A stretch of DNA of 64,000 bases from Trichobilharzia szidati (taxonomy: Eukaryota; Platyhelminthes; Trematoda; Strigeidida; Schistosomatidae), in NCBI GenBank assembly GCA_944472155.2, contig OX235272.1, positions 87,674,020-87,738,019 of the forward strand, given 5' to 3'. Under the pieces are notes generated by a model. It did not search any database. It was not told the DNA's origin and saw only the letters and a list, made by a program, of their open reading frames with translations. Positions 11,061 through 22,318 of the stretch are shown in pieces. Within the stretch, counting starts at the first letter, position 1. Each line of letters opens with the position of its first letter. The position numbers and the translations under genes were made by a program.

Positions 11061-12576
11061 TTAGACTTAGTTTCAATTTAGGTCCCTCAATGCTACAGGC
11101 TACAGGAGAACTTACTAGTGTTTGTAGATCTCGTTTATGCCTAAGGGAGAAGTCAATAGTCTGGCATTTTGAGGGATTCAGCATGAGACCATTAAGTTTG
11201 GACCACTCGCTGATGTCCGACAGGAAGCTATTTAATTTGAGACAGTCTGACTGAGACTTAATGGGAAACGATACAGACAGGTCATCTGCATATTTGACGA
11301 AGTTGATTTCATCTGAGAGAGGTAAATCATGTAAGAAGAAGGAAAAGAGAAACGGAGAAAGAACAGCACCCTGAGGAACTCCAGCTTCAGTAAGCAAAGG
11401 AGAGGAAGATACACCATTATATACCGTGTACTGCATCCTATTAGAGAAGTAAGAGTGTTGCCAATTGATAGCCCAGGGCTCAGTTTGTGTAAGGCTAAGC
11501 TTGTTTAACAATAGGCCTCTATGTACAGAGTCAAAAGCAGATGTATAGTCAAGGAACGTACAACGGACAAACTTGGCCCCTTTGTTTAAGGAGGATACAA
11601 TGTTGTGATGAAACACAGCAGCAGCGTCCAAAGTGCTTTTACCCTGTTTGTAGGCAAACTGCTTTGGATCGTTTGAGAAACTTAGGGAGGGAACAAGTTT
11701 TAGTAACAATAGTTTCTCCATTAGTTTCAAAAAAGGAGAGGTAATAGCAATAGGTCTGAACTTAGCATTATTACCAGAGCCTGACTTGGGTACAGGGATG
11801 ATTTTAATATCTTTCCACAGAGAAGGTACAACATTATTAGAAAAAGAAGTTTTTAAAATGTTTGTAAGTGGGTTGCTTAAAATATCAGCACATTTCCTTA
11901 GGACAATGGCAGGTATACCATCAGGACCTAGACTCTGGGAAGGTTTAAGAGATTTTAAACATTTAAGAACATCAGAAGTATTAAAACTATTAAAGTCACT
12001 GGTCATGTTATTTGTTACATTGAAGCTAAAAGGTACATTTGGAAGGCGGATAAAAGATCTATTAAGAGTGTTTGCATCAATAGAGGGAGCACAAGAACTA
12101 TGCTTACCACAAGCTGTAATTTCTTTGAAAAGCTTCCACATGTCCCCAGGAGTTTTACATGACAGAATTCTTCGATTATAAATATTGTTTAACCTCTTGA
12201 TTTCGGATTTAATTTGGATGTTTATTCTCCTAAAACCAGCTTTATCCTTAGCCTTGTACAGTCTCTCTTTTTCTCTTCGAAGCTTTTTGAGAGGAGGAGA
12301 AGAGAAATGGTCTATTCTTTTGAAAAGTATCTGTTTTGGACAGCATACATCAAGGCAGAATTTAAGATAGTCAGTAAGATTAGAAATAGTATCATCCAGT
12401 GTGTGTTCAGTGAAAAGTTCCCAGTTTGTGTCATTCAACATACATCTTAGTTTGAGCACGTTTTCTTGTGAGTAACATCTTTGTTGTGTTTTCCTGGAGA
12501 GATTCGAGAGGATATTAGAGTGATATCTGCTATATATCTTGGGTAATATCCGAATAATACAATGATCAGAGTTCAT
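11041..12576 (-). pseudogene. LINE reverse transcriptase part of the polyprotein
   Basis: 511 codons in the same frame as the endonuclease segment. Reverse transcriptase motifs: GPDGIP near 218, FRPIAITS near 273, motif A FLDYTSAFD with D343, motif B VPQG at 400-403, and catalytic YADD at 429-432. Thumb-like KLNGLMLNPSKCQT follows. The ATG shown at 12576 is internal, because the open frame extends upstream to the stop at 12685. The frame is lost near 11060, where homology continues in another frame. Confidence 0.85.
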
Positions 12577-12684
12577 TATAGGAGCACGTCTGCGTGCTTC
12601 ATATATTTCCGCATCATTAGTAAATACTAGATCCAGCGTTTTATCAAGTCGAGTTGGAAATTTGACAATGTTGCCATGACCTAA

Positions 12685-13326
12685 TTATTCAAGAAAAGAA
12701 CAGTCACAGGTATTGGAATCTCCAGTGACAACTGATAAAGAGTTTTCAAGATGTGTAACCGTGAATGCTGTGAATTCATCGGCAAAATCAGATAGATCCG
12801 AGGCGGAACAGCCAGGAGTAACATAAATATTTGAGATGAAGACGTATTTAAACTTGGATAAGTGTTTCGGACGACATTTGACTGTAATACAATCAATAAA
12901 GTCACTAGAGAAAGAAAAACATACATTATTTGAGGTTGACCACTGAGAATAAATGAAGGTTGCGACGCCTCCACCTCTTTTCTTTCTAGAGCATATTCGA
13001 TCTTGTCTAAACAATGTGAAACCATTTAGAGAAACCAGGTTGTCGTTATAAAGATCATGGAGCCATGTTTCTTGTAATGCGACTATCGCCGTATTGTGAT
13101 AAGTATCAGATGATAAGAGAGACTGGAGATGCATAATTTTGTTTGGAAGTGAACGGCAGTTTGAACTGACAATAACAGGAATAGTTGTGCGATATAATGG
13201 TGTCCGTTTGAGAGCGCGTTGCCAACCACCATGATGTTTTCTCTTAGTTTTATTAGATGCATGAAAGTCATATGGTTTAAAACATTTAATGAATTCATTA
13301 CTGTATTTGATACGATTTGTGATCAT
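12685..13326 (-). pseudogene. LINE endonuclease (APE-type) part of the polyprotein
   Basis: 213 codons from ATG at 13326. APE endonuclease landmarks are SSNCRSLPNK, the metal-binding glutamate in LQETWL, and the GDSN block near the end. The frame stops at TAA 12685-12687, right after CDCSFLE. Reading on in the same frame gives further LINE protein (DLVFTND ... NSDHCIIR), including the catalytic SDH motif, so this is a premature stop inside one polyprotein and not a natural end. Confidence 0.8.
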
Positions 13327-13657
13327 ATTTTGTTAAAATTAAAAATGAAAACATGATGTATTAGATGCAAATATGTAGATATACAGAAAGGTAGCCCAGA
13401 TGTCAAACAGGTCGTATAAACTGGTGCTTACAAGAGATTCATGCAATTTTTACGGGCACAATCATTTGTGTTACAAATTACAATCCTGAAGTATCATATA
13501 TTAATACTTTTTCGAAAGTTTAAATTGTTCAATTATTGTACAAGCAATCAGAACAGGTTCTCATACATGCTAAATTGTAAACCGTTCACCATCAAAGTTG
13601 AGCGACAACCCTAACTTCGTTCCGTTTCCTGCTGATAGTTATAGTCAATCAGTGAAC

Positions 13658-14399
13658 AGCGTATATTTTGGTAAGTACGATTGTCTATTTCCCACTAGGC
13701 GCCGGATTATTTTAGAACTATTCTATCAAATCTGGACCACAGTTCATGTGAATTTTATAGTATTCGCTTCGCGTAGACCAAGGGCAAAGCAAAACAAAAG
13801 AAGTGATTTTCCAAATTACGAATTATATTTTGGGACCAAATTGGAGTGCGAGATGATTGCTTAACTAGCTAGAGATCGTGCACGAACGAACGAACGTAAC
13901 ACGACAGCGTGCCAAATGGCGTGGACGCTTGACCTTAGGCCTTCAGCCAAACAAATTGGCTAAAACAGTGAGGGTTAGCATCCAGTGTTCATTGATGAAT
14001 GCTGTGGCTTATAATTCTTGGGAATTACGACACTGTCTTGACCTGACTTTTGCCATAGATTCACTAATAAATTAACAGATTTAGTGGTGGAAACTTTAAT
14101 ATATGAAGGACACATATACGCGTACATGAGAATCATTCGTTATATTTTGTCAGGTTGTGACTTGTTGGAGGCTCGACCCACAAGCATTGCGTCGACTATT
14201 AATCACTCGAAAGTGATTATGAGGTTGCATGTATATTGGCGTCGAATGTTGCAACAGAGGGGATGAATGATGTGATACTTCACTAGTCCTACCCTCTGAA
14301 CCACTGTAGCTTACTTGTAGTCCCACCTGGAACCAGCTGCCAGCATGTGTGAGATTTACGACCTAGTGCTCCCAAATGCCATACGTATCTTGAGATGAA
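13658..14399. other. Unclassified repeat-like stretch
   Basis: Around 13800-13860 a segment with ACGAATTATATTTTGGGA resembles 23150-23240 (ACGAAATATATTTTGGGA), so an older dispersed repeat is likely. The ACGA tandem near 13882 is a short microsatellite. No gene recognised. Confidence 0.4.
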
Positions 14400-15015
14400 A
14401 GTATTCGAATCCCAGTGGAACAGACGGCCTCAATAGAACATCTCCATTTTTCCCGTTATCTGCGGTCCTCTTTAATTAATCCCACAACTGCCCATATTCT
14501 CTCGCTTCCACCCCAAATGGTCTCCTGCGCGTCAACCTTGGACCAAATGTGACACGTCGTTCCCATTTCGATTCCTCCCAAAGGACTATCTGGTGCGCGA
14601 CGTCACCTAGAGTTTCTACTTAGCATGCGTTCCAACCACCTCCATTTACTTTGGAATATTTGTTTATCAGTTGCTTCTTGATTGGTTCCTTTCCAGAATT
14701 ATTTTACTGTAATTCTTTCTGCCTAGGCATCAGATATTCATTATGGAGCAAGTGAAGACAGCTGTTCATAAAATTCTGCAGTATTCCAGAAATGCTTTTC
14801 GCGACGCGCACAATGACTTTCTGACCCATACAGAAAAACTGACTATACACTGGTGTTGCAGATCTGAAGATTGTTCCTTATACTGAGTGAAGTAGATTTT
14901 CAGAGTGATTAAAAAGCGATGATATTCTGCCTTGCCCATTCGATCCTGGAAGGGTGTGACATCCTCATCTGTTTAGGCTGTAATTGAGACAATGCTGCTT
15001 GGATAAGTGAAAGAC
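14400..15015 (-). mobile_element. RTE-like LINE, 3' fragment (antisense)
   Basis: The minus strand encodes a decayed version of the LINE 3' end seen in sense at 53420-54600, covering the region of the RT C-terminus and its CSSRN-type end. It is broken in many places. Further copies of this end are at 29890, 33150, 38470, 43190 and 51295, all antisense to the CaMKI gene. Confidence 0.65.
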
Positions 15016-15751
15016 TTAATGTCAATGGACGCGAACATTGAGCGTTTGCTTATTGGAACTGGTAGCCATTGGTGGGCAACTCGAAGGCGCGAATGGTTCA
15101 ATCGTGGCAGCCTGTATACGGCCGTAGGTCATTTGATCAGCTGATGTATAGTGGCATTATTTATTCAAAAAACCTCGAAATTAGGTAATTTTTCGTTGTT
15201 TTACACACTTTTATGCATATATTGCAGCTATGAGTCTGTGGAATAAAGCGTTTTTAGCATAAACAGCAAATGATGATGTCCTTATCCGGTCGTAATTTAC
15301 GGCCAGTTTACAAATTGTTGAAATACGTACTTTTCCTTTCAGAAAATGCCGAATTATTTGAAGACACACGTTATAACGACTTTTAGTAATGTATTTTGCA
15401 GTTCAAAGTATTATACATAGACATGGTGAGGTAGGCTAGTTAGTTTTGTTAGTCATTTTCACTTACTTTGTTATGTACCTTAGGTGATAGTGTCAAAGAT
15501 CCTCCACATATATTTATATAAAGAAAATGTACAGAAATACTCGGGAATTATTTTCATTGTTATTTACTTCTTATACTGCATAGATTTGGTCTTTACAGGC
15601 AGATACAATATCCATTTTTTCTGCTTGAAAAATATTGAATGATGTAAGTATACACAATTTAACGCATTATCTAGTGTTTTCTACCACTTAAATTTTGTAT
15701 TTATAATGGTAAAAATGTTCACATCTTTTGATTGCTTAATTTCTTTTTCAG
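15016..15751. other. AT-rich stretch before a putative exon
   Basis: No repeat or gene recognised. It would be intron or intergenic DNA if the exon at 15752 is real; a strong pyrimidine tract ends at 15751. Confidence 0.4.
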
Positions 15752-15830
15752 GTGACAGCTACTTTCGGGGATTTCATGGAGTTAGGTGATAAAGAAGATT
15801 TCCGCAGTGTCATTGATTTTGTATTACATG
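15752..15830 (+). CDS. Putative internal exon of an unidentified gene
   Basis: A 79-base block is bounded by an excellent acceptor (TTTCTTTTTCAG) and a GT donor (CATG|GTAATT). It is open in only one forward frame (ATFGDFMELGDKEDFRSV), which is acidic and protein-like. Phase 0 at the start, phase 1 at the end. No partner exon with compatible phase was found nearby, and I do not recognise the protein. It might be a decoy. Confidence 0.35.
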
Positions 15831-17355
15831 GTAATTCATTAATAAATCTATTCCTCGTTATTCGTTTGTATATTCTACTTGATAAGACCAAATATTAGCC
15901 TTTGCGTAAGTTGTGAGGTACAGAGTATATGAGGCTATCTTTGAAATACTAAGTAAGAGCAGATATTCGGAGAAGCCTATTGTTAAAAAGATTATGTTGT
16001 AGTTAAATAAAGTGAATATGTCCAAATCTCAGAAGAGGTATTGTGACTATAAAGCATTTCGAGTTATATATCGTCTTAGAACACATAAACTGATTCGCTA
16101 TTCATAGTCACAAAGTGAAAATAAATCTACCTGATAGTGTGCTTATGATTTCTGCATGTCGCAATGTATCATAAGGATAGGCTGCACCTATACTGTTAGA
16201 TTTATAACTCAGTGCAACTACGGTTTTCGTAATAATCAAAAATAGAATGCCTACGGTTCTCAGCCACACAACACGATACGTTGCTACCTGTTCATCTAAT
16301 CGCGTAAACGAAAGTTTTCCAGACGCTGCACTTACTCCTAACAGTTTACCCTCAACTCCTACCTTAGCACGTGTTACTAATGTTACTAGAACACAATCGC
16401 ATTACAACAGAAGGAACACAGATTCATTGAAAAATTGTTTATCAAACAAAGATTAGACTTCAGATGTACAGATAATTCAGATGAGTAGTCCTCCGTTACT
16501 GTCAGTAGGTTCCATCTGCGTACGCAGCACATAAATGTTTCTCCATAAGCCTGAAAAGATTTAAGGAAAGCATTATTAACTTGGGAATTACATGTATGAT
16601 CTGAATAAAAAATTTATCCTGATAAGCATTTACAAACAATATGTATAAATAGCTAAATAGTTTTCACTAAACTTAAGGGACTTCGCAATTTATCGTTGGT
16701 CGATATCTAGTAGGTCCATCGAAGCATCATGAAATGATAAAATTATTTAACGACAAGTTATGCAGTGGTTTCCAAAGCTGGTACAAAGATTTTAGTAAAA
16801 ATGACAACGGCTTTATGACAAGTGATAGGTCTTGACAGCAATAATAACAATAACGTTCACGTTCATAGTGACTATAAAAACAATAATAGATATTATTGTC
16901 GCAGCGAATTCACCATTAACGTGGATGGACGACCACTAAAACACAATCATATCAATTAAATGTATCACTTAATCTTATGAATCAGGTGTTTACTTAATTT
17001 CATTGTACTCTCTCAATACTGATACGGTCAACTAGCTAATTCCAAATGAACTCAAGATTAATTCTGAAAGTGAATGGAGATCCAGTTTATGTCAAATAAA
17101 AACATGTAGCCTACACGTAGTACACTACTTGCTGTGACGTTTGCGCTTTCAATCAGTGTAGCTGTTTCACACAACCCCCTTCACCGACTGACTTCACAAA
17201 GTTAAAGAAACAAACACGAAGGGAAAAGGAAATACCAATTACTCATACCTCTATGCATACGTAAATAACCATACCACATAAATAAACGGTGACAAGACAG
17301 GAAACCGTTGGGTCAGTTAGAAAACTCTAGAAGTTCTGAACTAAACGGATGATTT
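15831..17355. other. Stretch without confirmed gene
   Basis: A 69-codon Ser/Thr/Asn-rich ORF at 16247-16456 could be coding, but its frame does not join the exon at 15752-15830 in phase. Otherwise AT-rich without recognised repeats. Confidence 0.35.
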
Positions 17356-18145
17356 ATGTCTAGTATTACACAAAATCCAAGGCATACAGGCAACAGTCAA
17401 CAGTTTGGTAGGAAAGGCTGCGAGCAAAGACAGGACTTCCAGGGAATATGGAGAAGACACCTAACCAATAACAACTACAACAACGAGCAGCAACGATTAT
17501 CAAACAGGAGAAATTTGAGAAAAGTCATCTCTTTCACTTACCTACACAGCTTTGTTGCGACTACAGAAGATAAGGATGAGGATGTCAAAGTCAGTCAGAA
17601 TTGAAAGACAGAAAGACCTTGATTAATCTGAAATCAGTTTGGAAATCAATTGCACTAAGCATCAAGAAGAAGATTTGGATTTTCGACACCAATGTGAAGT
17701 CATTCAGTGCTTCTATATGGTCCAGATAATTGGTATGTCACCAAAAGCATTTCGAACAAGCTTCAAGCTTTTATCAACAGCTTATTTCGCAGGATCCATT
17801 ACTAAAGATCAGATTTCTAGAAACGATCAGCAACAGAGAACTCTGGCAACGAACCAACCAAGAACCTATCACTGAACCAACAACTGCAGAAGAAAGTGGA
17901 GATGGACTGAACGTGCGCTGAGACTGCTGAGTGAAATCGCGCACCAGACCATCACCTAAGTGGAGTCTGAATAGCTAACGGTGAGTTGGACGTTCGAAAG
18001 TGACATGGAGGAGATCACGTAAGGAGAAAAAAGTTTATGAGCAATCATGGAGCCAGCTAAAGAGGGCTGTAGATAACAGAGTGAAGTGAAGATATGCTGC
18101 AGGAGCTCTATGTTCTCAAAACCCAAAGGAGTAATATAATTAGTA
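17356..18145 (+). mobile_element. RTE-like LINE fragment (sense)
   Basis: Several broken frames reproduce the 3' part of the RTE-like LINE: FTYLHSFVATTEDKDEDVK, the region with SNKLQAFINS, and the end before CSSRN (here 'gttctcaaaacccaaaggag'). Multiple stops and shifts. It lies just downstream of the RMT2-like exon and in the opposite orientation. Confidence 0.65.
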
Positions 18146-18166
18146 AAAATAAATAAACAAACTTGC

Positions 18167-18751
18167 CTCAGGATGTGCCTCTATGATAACGTGAGAATGC
18201 GGAGAATATTTCTGTATAGCTGTATCAACGATACCCATACCAAAACCAACATTTCAAATATTAAGCGGTGGTTTATTATCGTTATTACTGCCGACGACAT
18301 CTGCATGACAAATCCATGCTGCATGTTTCTCCATGATAGGTGTTTCCCAATCCATCATAACAGCCAATTGTGTATTCGTATCCACCAGGCATTTACCATC
18401 CCCAGCATACTCTAGTCGGCTAGCAAGATAAGCGGCATTGAGTTGTTCAGTCTTCTCAGTCCTATTAGTATTTTCGATAACTGTTGAGTAATTCATAGAA
18501 TCAATATTTTCTAAAGATAGTGATTCACTTTTATCAACAGCTAACGACAACAAGAGTTCAGACATAACTGCATGATTCAGTATGGCATCAGTACAGAGTT
18601 GATGACCATTTTTCGCAGCATAATCACCGGCACATAGATATTCTCTATCCACTGCATTCCATGGCGCACCTTCTGAGAGTAAATAATTGACAATATCTGT
18701 GTTTCCAATTCCAGCTGCAATCATTAGAGGACTCACACCAGTTTTGAAATC
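18167..18751 (-). pseudogene. RMT2: Exon of an RMT2-type ankyrin/arginine methyltransferase gene, with in-frame TGA
   Basis: 585-base exon, minus strand. Acceptor TGCTATCAG| is at 18752-18753, and donor GAG|GCAAGT follows 18167. An ankyrin-like unit comes first (SPLMIAAGIGNTDIVNYLL, GAPWNAVD), then the RMT2 signature VMMDWETPIMEKHA, then the class I methyltransferase glycine motif [18 protein letters not shown] and [11 protein letters not shown]2 proteins methylate the delta nitrogen of arginine (yeast ribosomal protein L12 is the known substrate). TGA at 18254-18256 falls immediately before NVGFGMG, where a leucine is expected; TTA to TGA would explain it. Protein homology continues unbroken on both sides, so the lesion is recent, allelic, or a sequencing error. 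The donor is GC, not GT, but fits the strong GC-AG consensus. Other exons are not found here. Confidence 0.75.
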
Positions 18752-20157
18752 CTGATAGCATATATATTTGGTACCTGCTTTCCCATCTTCGTGACAAGAA
18801 TACAGTATATATAGGTATACCTACATATACATAAATATACGTATATGCTGAATCAACCATGCCGTTTTCATCATAATTAACCAGTCTACTGTGTATTTTA
18901 TACTTATTTAAGCATCTCTGAAAATAAAACTCAAGCGATAATTTAAGTTGCATGAAGTTATTACCTCTACAGAACACTGTTTGCATTCTTGACACTTCTG
19001 AGAAGTCCTTAGATCCTGGTATAGGATTGTCAGTTATCTATCCGACTTGACAAAACGCTCCTGGAAAGTGAGAACTTAACCAGGCATCTAAATGATGTTT
19101 GAAATTACCGCAACTCGAATGACAAACTGGCCAATCACAAGCGAGTAAATCACTTGTTTATCTCACTCGCGGGCACACGAAATTACGGCCGTCGATAGGA
19201 TGCCTTCAGTCGTGTACAAGTTGGAGGAAGACGAACAAATACGAAAAAAGTACATTATATTTAATGTAAAACATTTGCTTACAGACTTGTAACTATCTAG
19301 ACTTTAATTGCCAAACAATATAACCTTCTAAAAAGTAATGGTGTTTTGGAGTTAAAGTCGAGAAACGTACATAGTAATTATCGGTTCGGAGCTTCTTCGC
19401 AAATAATAGGAACTTAGGGTTAAGTTCCTTGACAACTAACCTATTTCAAATTGCTTCTGTTCATAGAGATTGGTACTTGGTGTCGGTAAGTTAACTTAAT
19501 CAGCCCTGTCTCCTCTATTTTCACTTGGAATCCTGTCTATTTTGCCACTTCTGCCAGTTCTTTCCCCGGAGTTACTCAAGTTTGTGTGACATCATACACG
19601 AATCATCCATGAAGTTCAGATCCTCTAGAGTCTTCTTTTCTTCACAACGTAATCCTGTCTTCTCACCCATCACACTCTGAAGCATAATACAGTCCACCTC
19701 AACTACGAATGCCATCGGTGATAATAAGCAGCTTTACCTTATTCCTGTCTCTACATCAAAAGATTTAATGTGTTTTTCGTTACGGACTGCCTGATACATA
19801 TCATTTTGATATGGCTCTTGAGTGGGGTTGATAAATATTCGGAACATTGTATTTTCGAATTAGTTTCCAAGTTGCTTCATGGTTAACACCTTAGAGCGCC
19901 CACTCAAAGTCGATGAAGTTGAGGTTAATATTTGAATGCAATAATTATTAATGTTTATTTTTACGTATGCAAGACACACCAGTTTTACAGGCATGGATAA
20001 GTATTATTTACATTAAATGAATTTGATTTGTAGTGAAATCACATGGTTGCTGTCCTTTCTGACATTAGTTTGTGAGTACAATCTGCTAACTAGTCATTCA
20101 GTGGAGCACACTAAGAAATGTAGAAATACTGTCTTCGCATTAACAAAAAAAACCCAA
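18752..20157. other. Presumed RMT2-like intron or upstream DNA
   Basis: AT-rich, with a short TA/ACATA-rich tract near 18805-18845. No upstream ankyrin exon was recognised. Confidence 0.4.
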
Positions 20158-20424
20158 TTATGTGTTGGGTGGATCACAAACATTTGGGAGAAAATTAAGC
20201 TTGAAGTCAATTCCTCCATATAACTTGTTCTGTGTGGCATCGTATCTTGTTCTTGATTTATGTTGAAATTGGGTATTAATTTGGAATGAGTGATTTATTT
20301 GTATGATTTTGTCAGCATTTTTATCGTAAGTAACACCAGAAGTGGATGGTACCCAATGCAGACTAATTTTGGACATTGTCAGCCAGATTCGTTTTACTGC
20401 GCCCACGTCAGCCAAAGCCGCCAT
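20158..20424 (-). CDS. Candidate 88-codon coding segment, unidentified
   Basis: The ORF opens with ATG in a GC-richer context (ATGGCGGC) and includes SKISLHWVPSTSG and LYGGIDFKLNFLP. Codon choice looks moderately protein-like. It lies upstream of, and on the same strand as, the RMT2-like exon, so it might be a first exon or a separate small gene. No family recognised. Confidence 0.3.
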   Translation of the reverse strand: MAALADVGAVKRIWLTMSKISLHWVPSTSGVTYDKNADKIIQINHSFQINTQFQHKSRTRYDATQNKLYGGIDFKLNFLPNVCDPPNT

Positions 20425-20820
20425 TTGTCACTGCATGGTTGTTCCGTACTAGTAAGTTGATTAACATGTGAAAAACTGTTTTTAACCATTTTAGATCATG
20501 GATACTGCTTGTATAGGATGTTATACAGCGTCCTCATATGGTGACAGTGGATATTTCAAGGATGCTGAGTCATTACTAGCCAGACCTTGAAGATGATATA
20601 TGAGTAAGTGATTTCAATTGATTCTCAGCTTCATTCTAGGTGTAGATCTGTGCAACTTCTACTACAAGGCAAATAGAAGAGAAGAGGCGAGCAGCAAAGT
20701 ACCAGAGAGCAAAGAAAAAGTATGCAGAGTGGAAGATATATGTTTATATTCGTTGCACATTGTAATTTAGTAAACATACATATCTATTTCTACTTAACCT
20801 TTTTATGCATCTATGCGACT
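20425..20820. other. Short stretch with no recognised feature
   Basis: A Lys/Arg-rich run can be read near 20660-20735 on the plus strand, but it has no clear boundaries. Confidence 0.35.
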
Positions 20821-22318
20821 AGTCTATTTATCGTTTATAGAGTAAATAAGATATTTAAGCGCGTTTTTTAGGTACTGTAGTAAACTAAATTGATTCGTTC
20901 TAGGAATAAATAGTTTATTAATGTAATCAGTAGAGTAAAACAGTCTGTACAGAAAGCGTTTGAAACTTGTAACTGAGGTGCGAGTTCTGACATTTAGGGG
21001 CGGACTGTTCCATATTTTAGAATGCATGGCTGTGAAGAAGTTTTCGCGGAGTGTTGACTTAAAGGCTTTTATTGTCACTGTGCAAGTTTAGTTACGCAGA
21101 TCTTAAGGGCCTTCCTGTGCGAATTGTATGTCCTTATTATCTGAGAATGATATTTTGTGTGGGACCTTAAAGAAGAGTACTAGGTTAACAATAAGTCATC
21201 TTGTCCAGAGTGGGTCAAGTTTTAGGATCATGAACCATGAGATGTAGTCTTTCTTACAATGGTAGCCAAGTAGTTTGGAGGTAAAATATCGTTGGATACT
21301 TTCCATCCTCAGCTTGTCACGTGTGCAAGTGCTACTAATAATACATGGACAGTATTATAGTAGTGGCCTTACACATGTTCTCCATAGAATGAGTTTGGCT
21401 TCATTGTCGTAGAAGTTCCTGAGTAATACACCTGAAGTGATTGAGCCAGGTTTGGAATTCACAGTCTCAAGTTTAACTCTTTGGGACCTGTTGTTAAGGA
21501 ATGATTTCAGCTATCCTAATAGTGGGTCACGTATTCCTGAGGAGTTCAGCCGATGCATTAGCAGTAAATGCCTTAGAATTGTCAAAGAAGATGACAAGTA
21601 GTAGTTGTCTTATAATAATAATTTATATTTCGTATAAATGGGTAAGTTTAAAAGAAATGCACGCAATTTTTACAGGCATGATCAGTAATGTTATAAATTG
21701 CAATCATGAATTATCGTAAATTAATACTTTTTCAAAAGTTTAAATTGTTCAATTATTGTACAAGCAATCAGAACAGGTTCTTATAAATGTTAAATTGTAA
21801 ACCGTTTACTAAGGTCACCATCGAAGTTGAGCGACAACCCAAACTTCTTTCCTTTTCGTACTGATAGTTAGGGTCAACCACTGAACAGTACTAGTTGTCT
21901 TCTGTCACGACTGCTGGTCACAAAACTAAAGAAGTCTGGGTGAAATGTTAAAAATGGTCTGGATTTTAGGAATCCATGTTGGTTCGGACTCAATGTTGCA
22001 ACTAAGCATACGCTTGAGTATGCTATCTTTAACTAGTCTCTCCATAATTCTAGATTCTATGAGTGTGATATCGATCGGTCTGTGTTTGTTGACTTCTGTT
22101 TTTGAGCTGCATTTTTGTTTAGGTATAATAAATGTCGTTTTCAGTATATCCGGGTAAGTTTGGTTTTCTAAGGATATTGTGAGGATTTTAAGCAGTAGTA
22201 AGGGAATGTCAGGGCCACCATATTTATAGAAATACGATGATATACTGTCAGTCCCGAAACCTTTCGAGCTTTTGAGAGTTCCAATAGTTTGGTTAACGCT
22301 GGCATAAGACATCGGTCC
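20821..22318 (-). mobile_element. CR1-like LINE fragment interrupted by a nested insertion
   Basis: The right part (21926-22312) encodes an RT fragment: LKSSKGFGTDSISSYFYKYG, then IIPKQKCSSKTEVNKHRPI. The left part (20824-21600) encodes the C-terminal LINE region, ending with HSKIWNSPPLNVRTRTSV. This is a second CR1-like lineage, distinct from the element at 9968-13657. The RT core, including its YxDD motif, is missing. A separate insertion splits the two parts at 21613-21893. Confidence 0.7.
21613..21893 (-). mobile_element. Short non-autonomous derivative of the 9968-13657 LINE
   Basis: About 280 bases matching the presumed 5' UTR of the antisense LINE (13430-13657), joined to an AAATTATTATTAT tail like that LINE's 3' end. 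The flanks carry similar sequence (AGTAGTTGTCTT at 21601-21612 and CTAGTTGTCTT at about 21896), consistent with a target-site duplication. It therefore looks like a self-contained insertion made by the LINE machinery. Confidence 0.55.

Larger units (their letters stand above)
9968..13657 (-). mobile_element. Nearly full-length CR1/Jockey-like non-LTR retrotransposon (antisense)
   Basis: About 3.7 kb on the minus strand. The 3' end carries a TTA-repeat tail near 9968-9982, preceded by CTATTTCTGGAATAGAGC, matching the plus-strand copy ending near 32210. The single polyprotein frame holds an APE-type endonuclease, then a reverse transcriptase, then a C-terminal region. The presumed 5' UTR, about 13327-13657, matches a repeat at 21635-21893 up to a common edge at TGAACAG, which I take as the element's 5' end. 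It has one nonsense codon and one frameshift, so it is young but dead as read. Confidence 0.8.
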
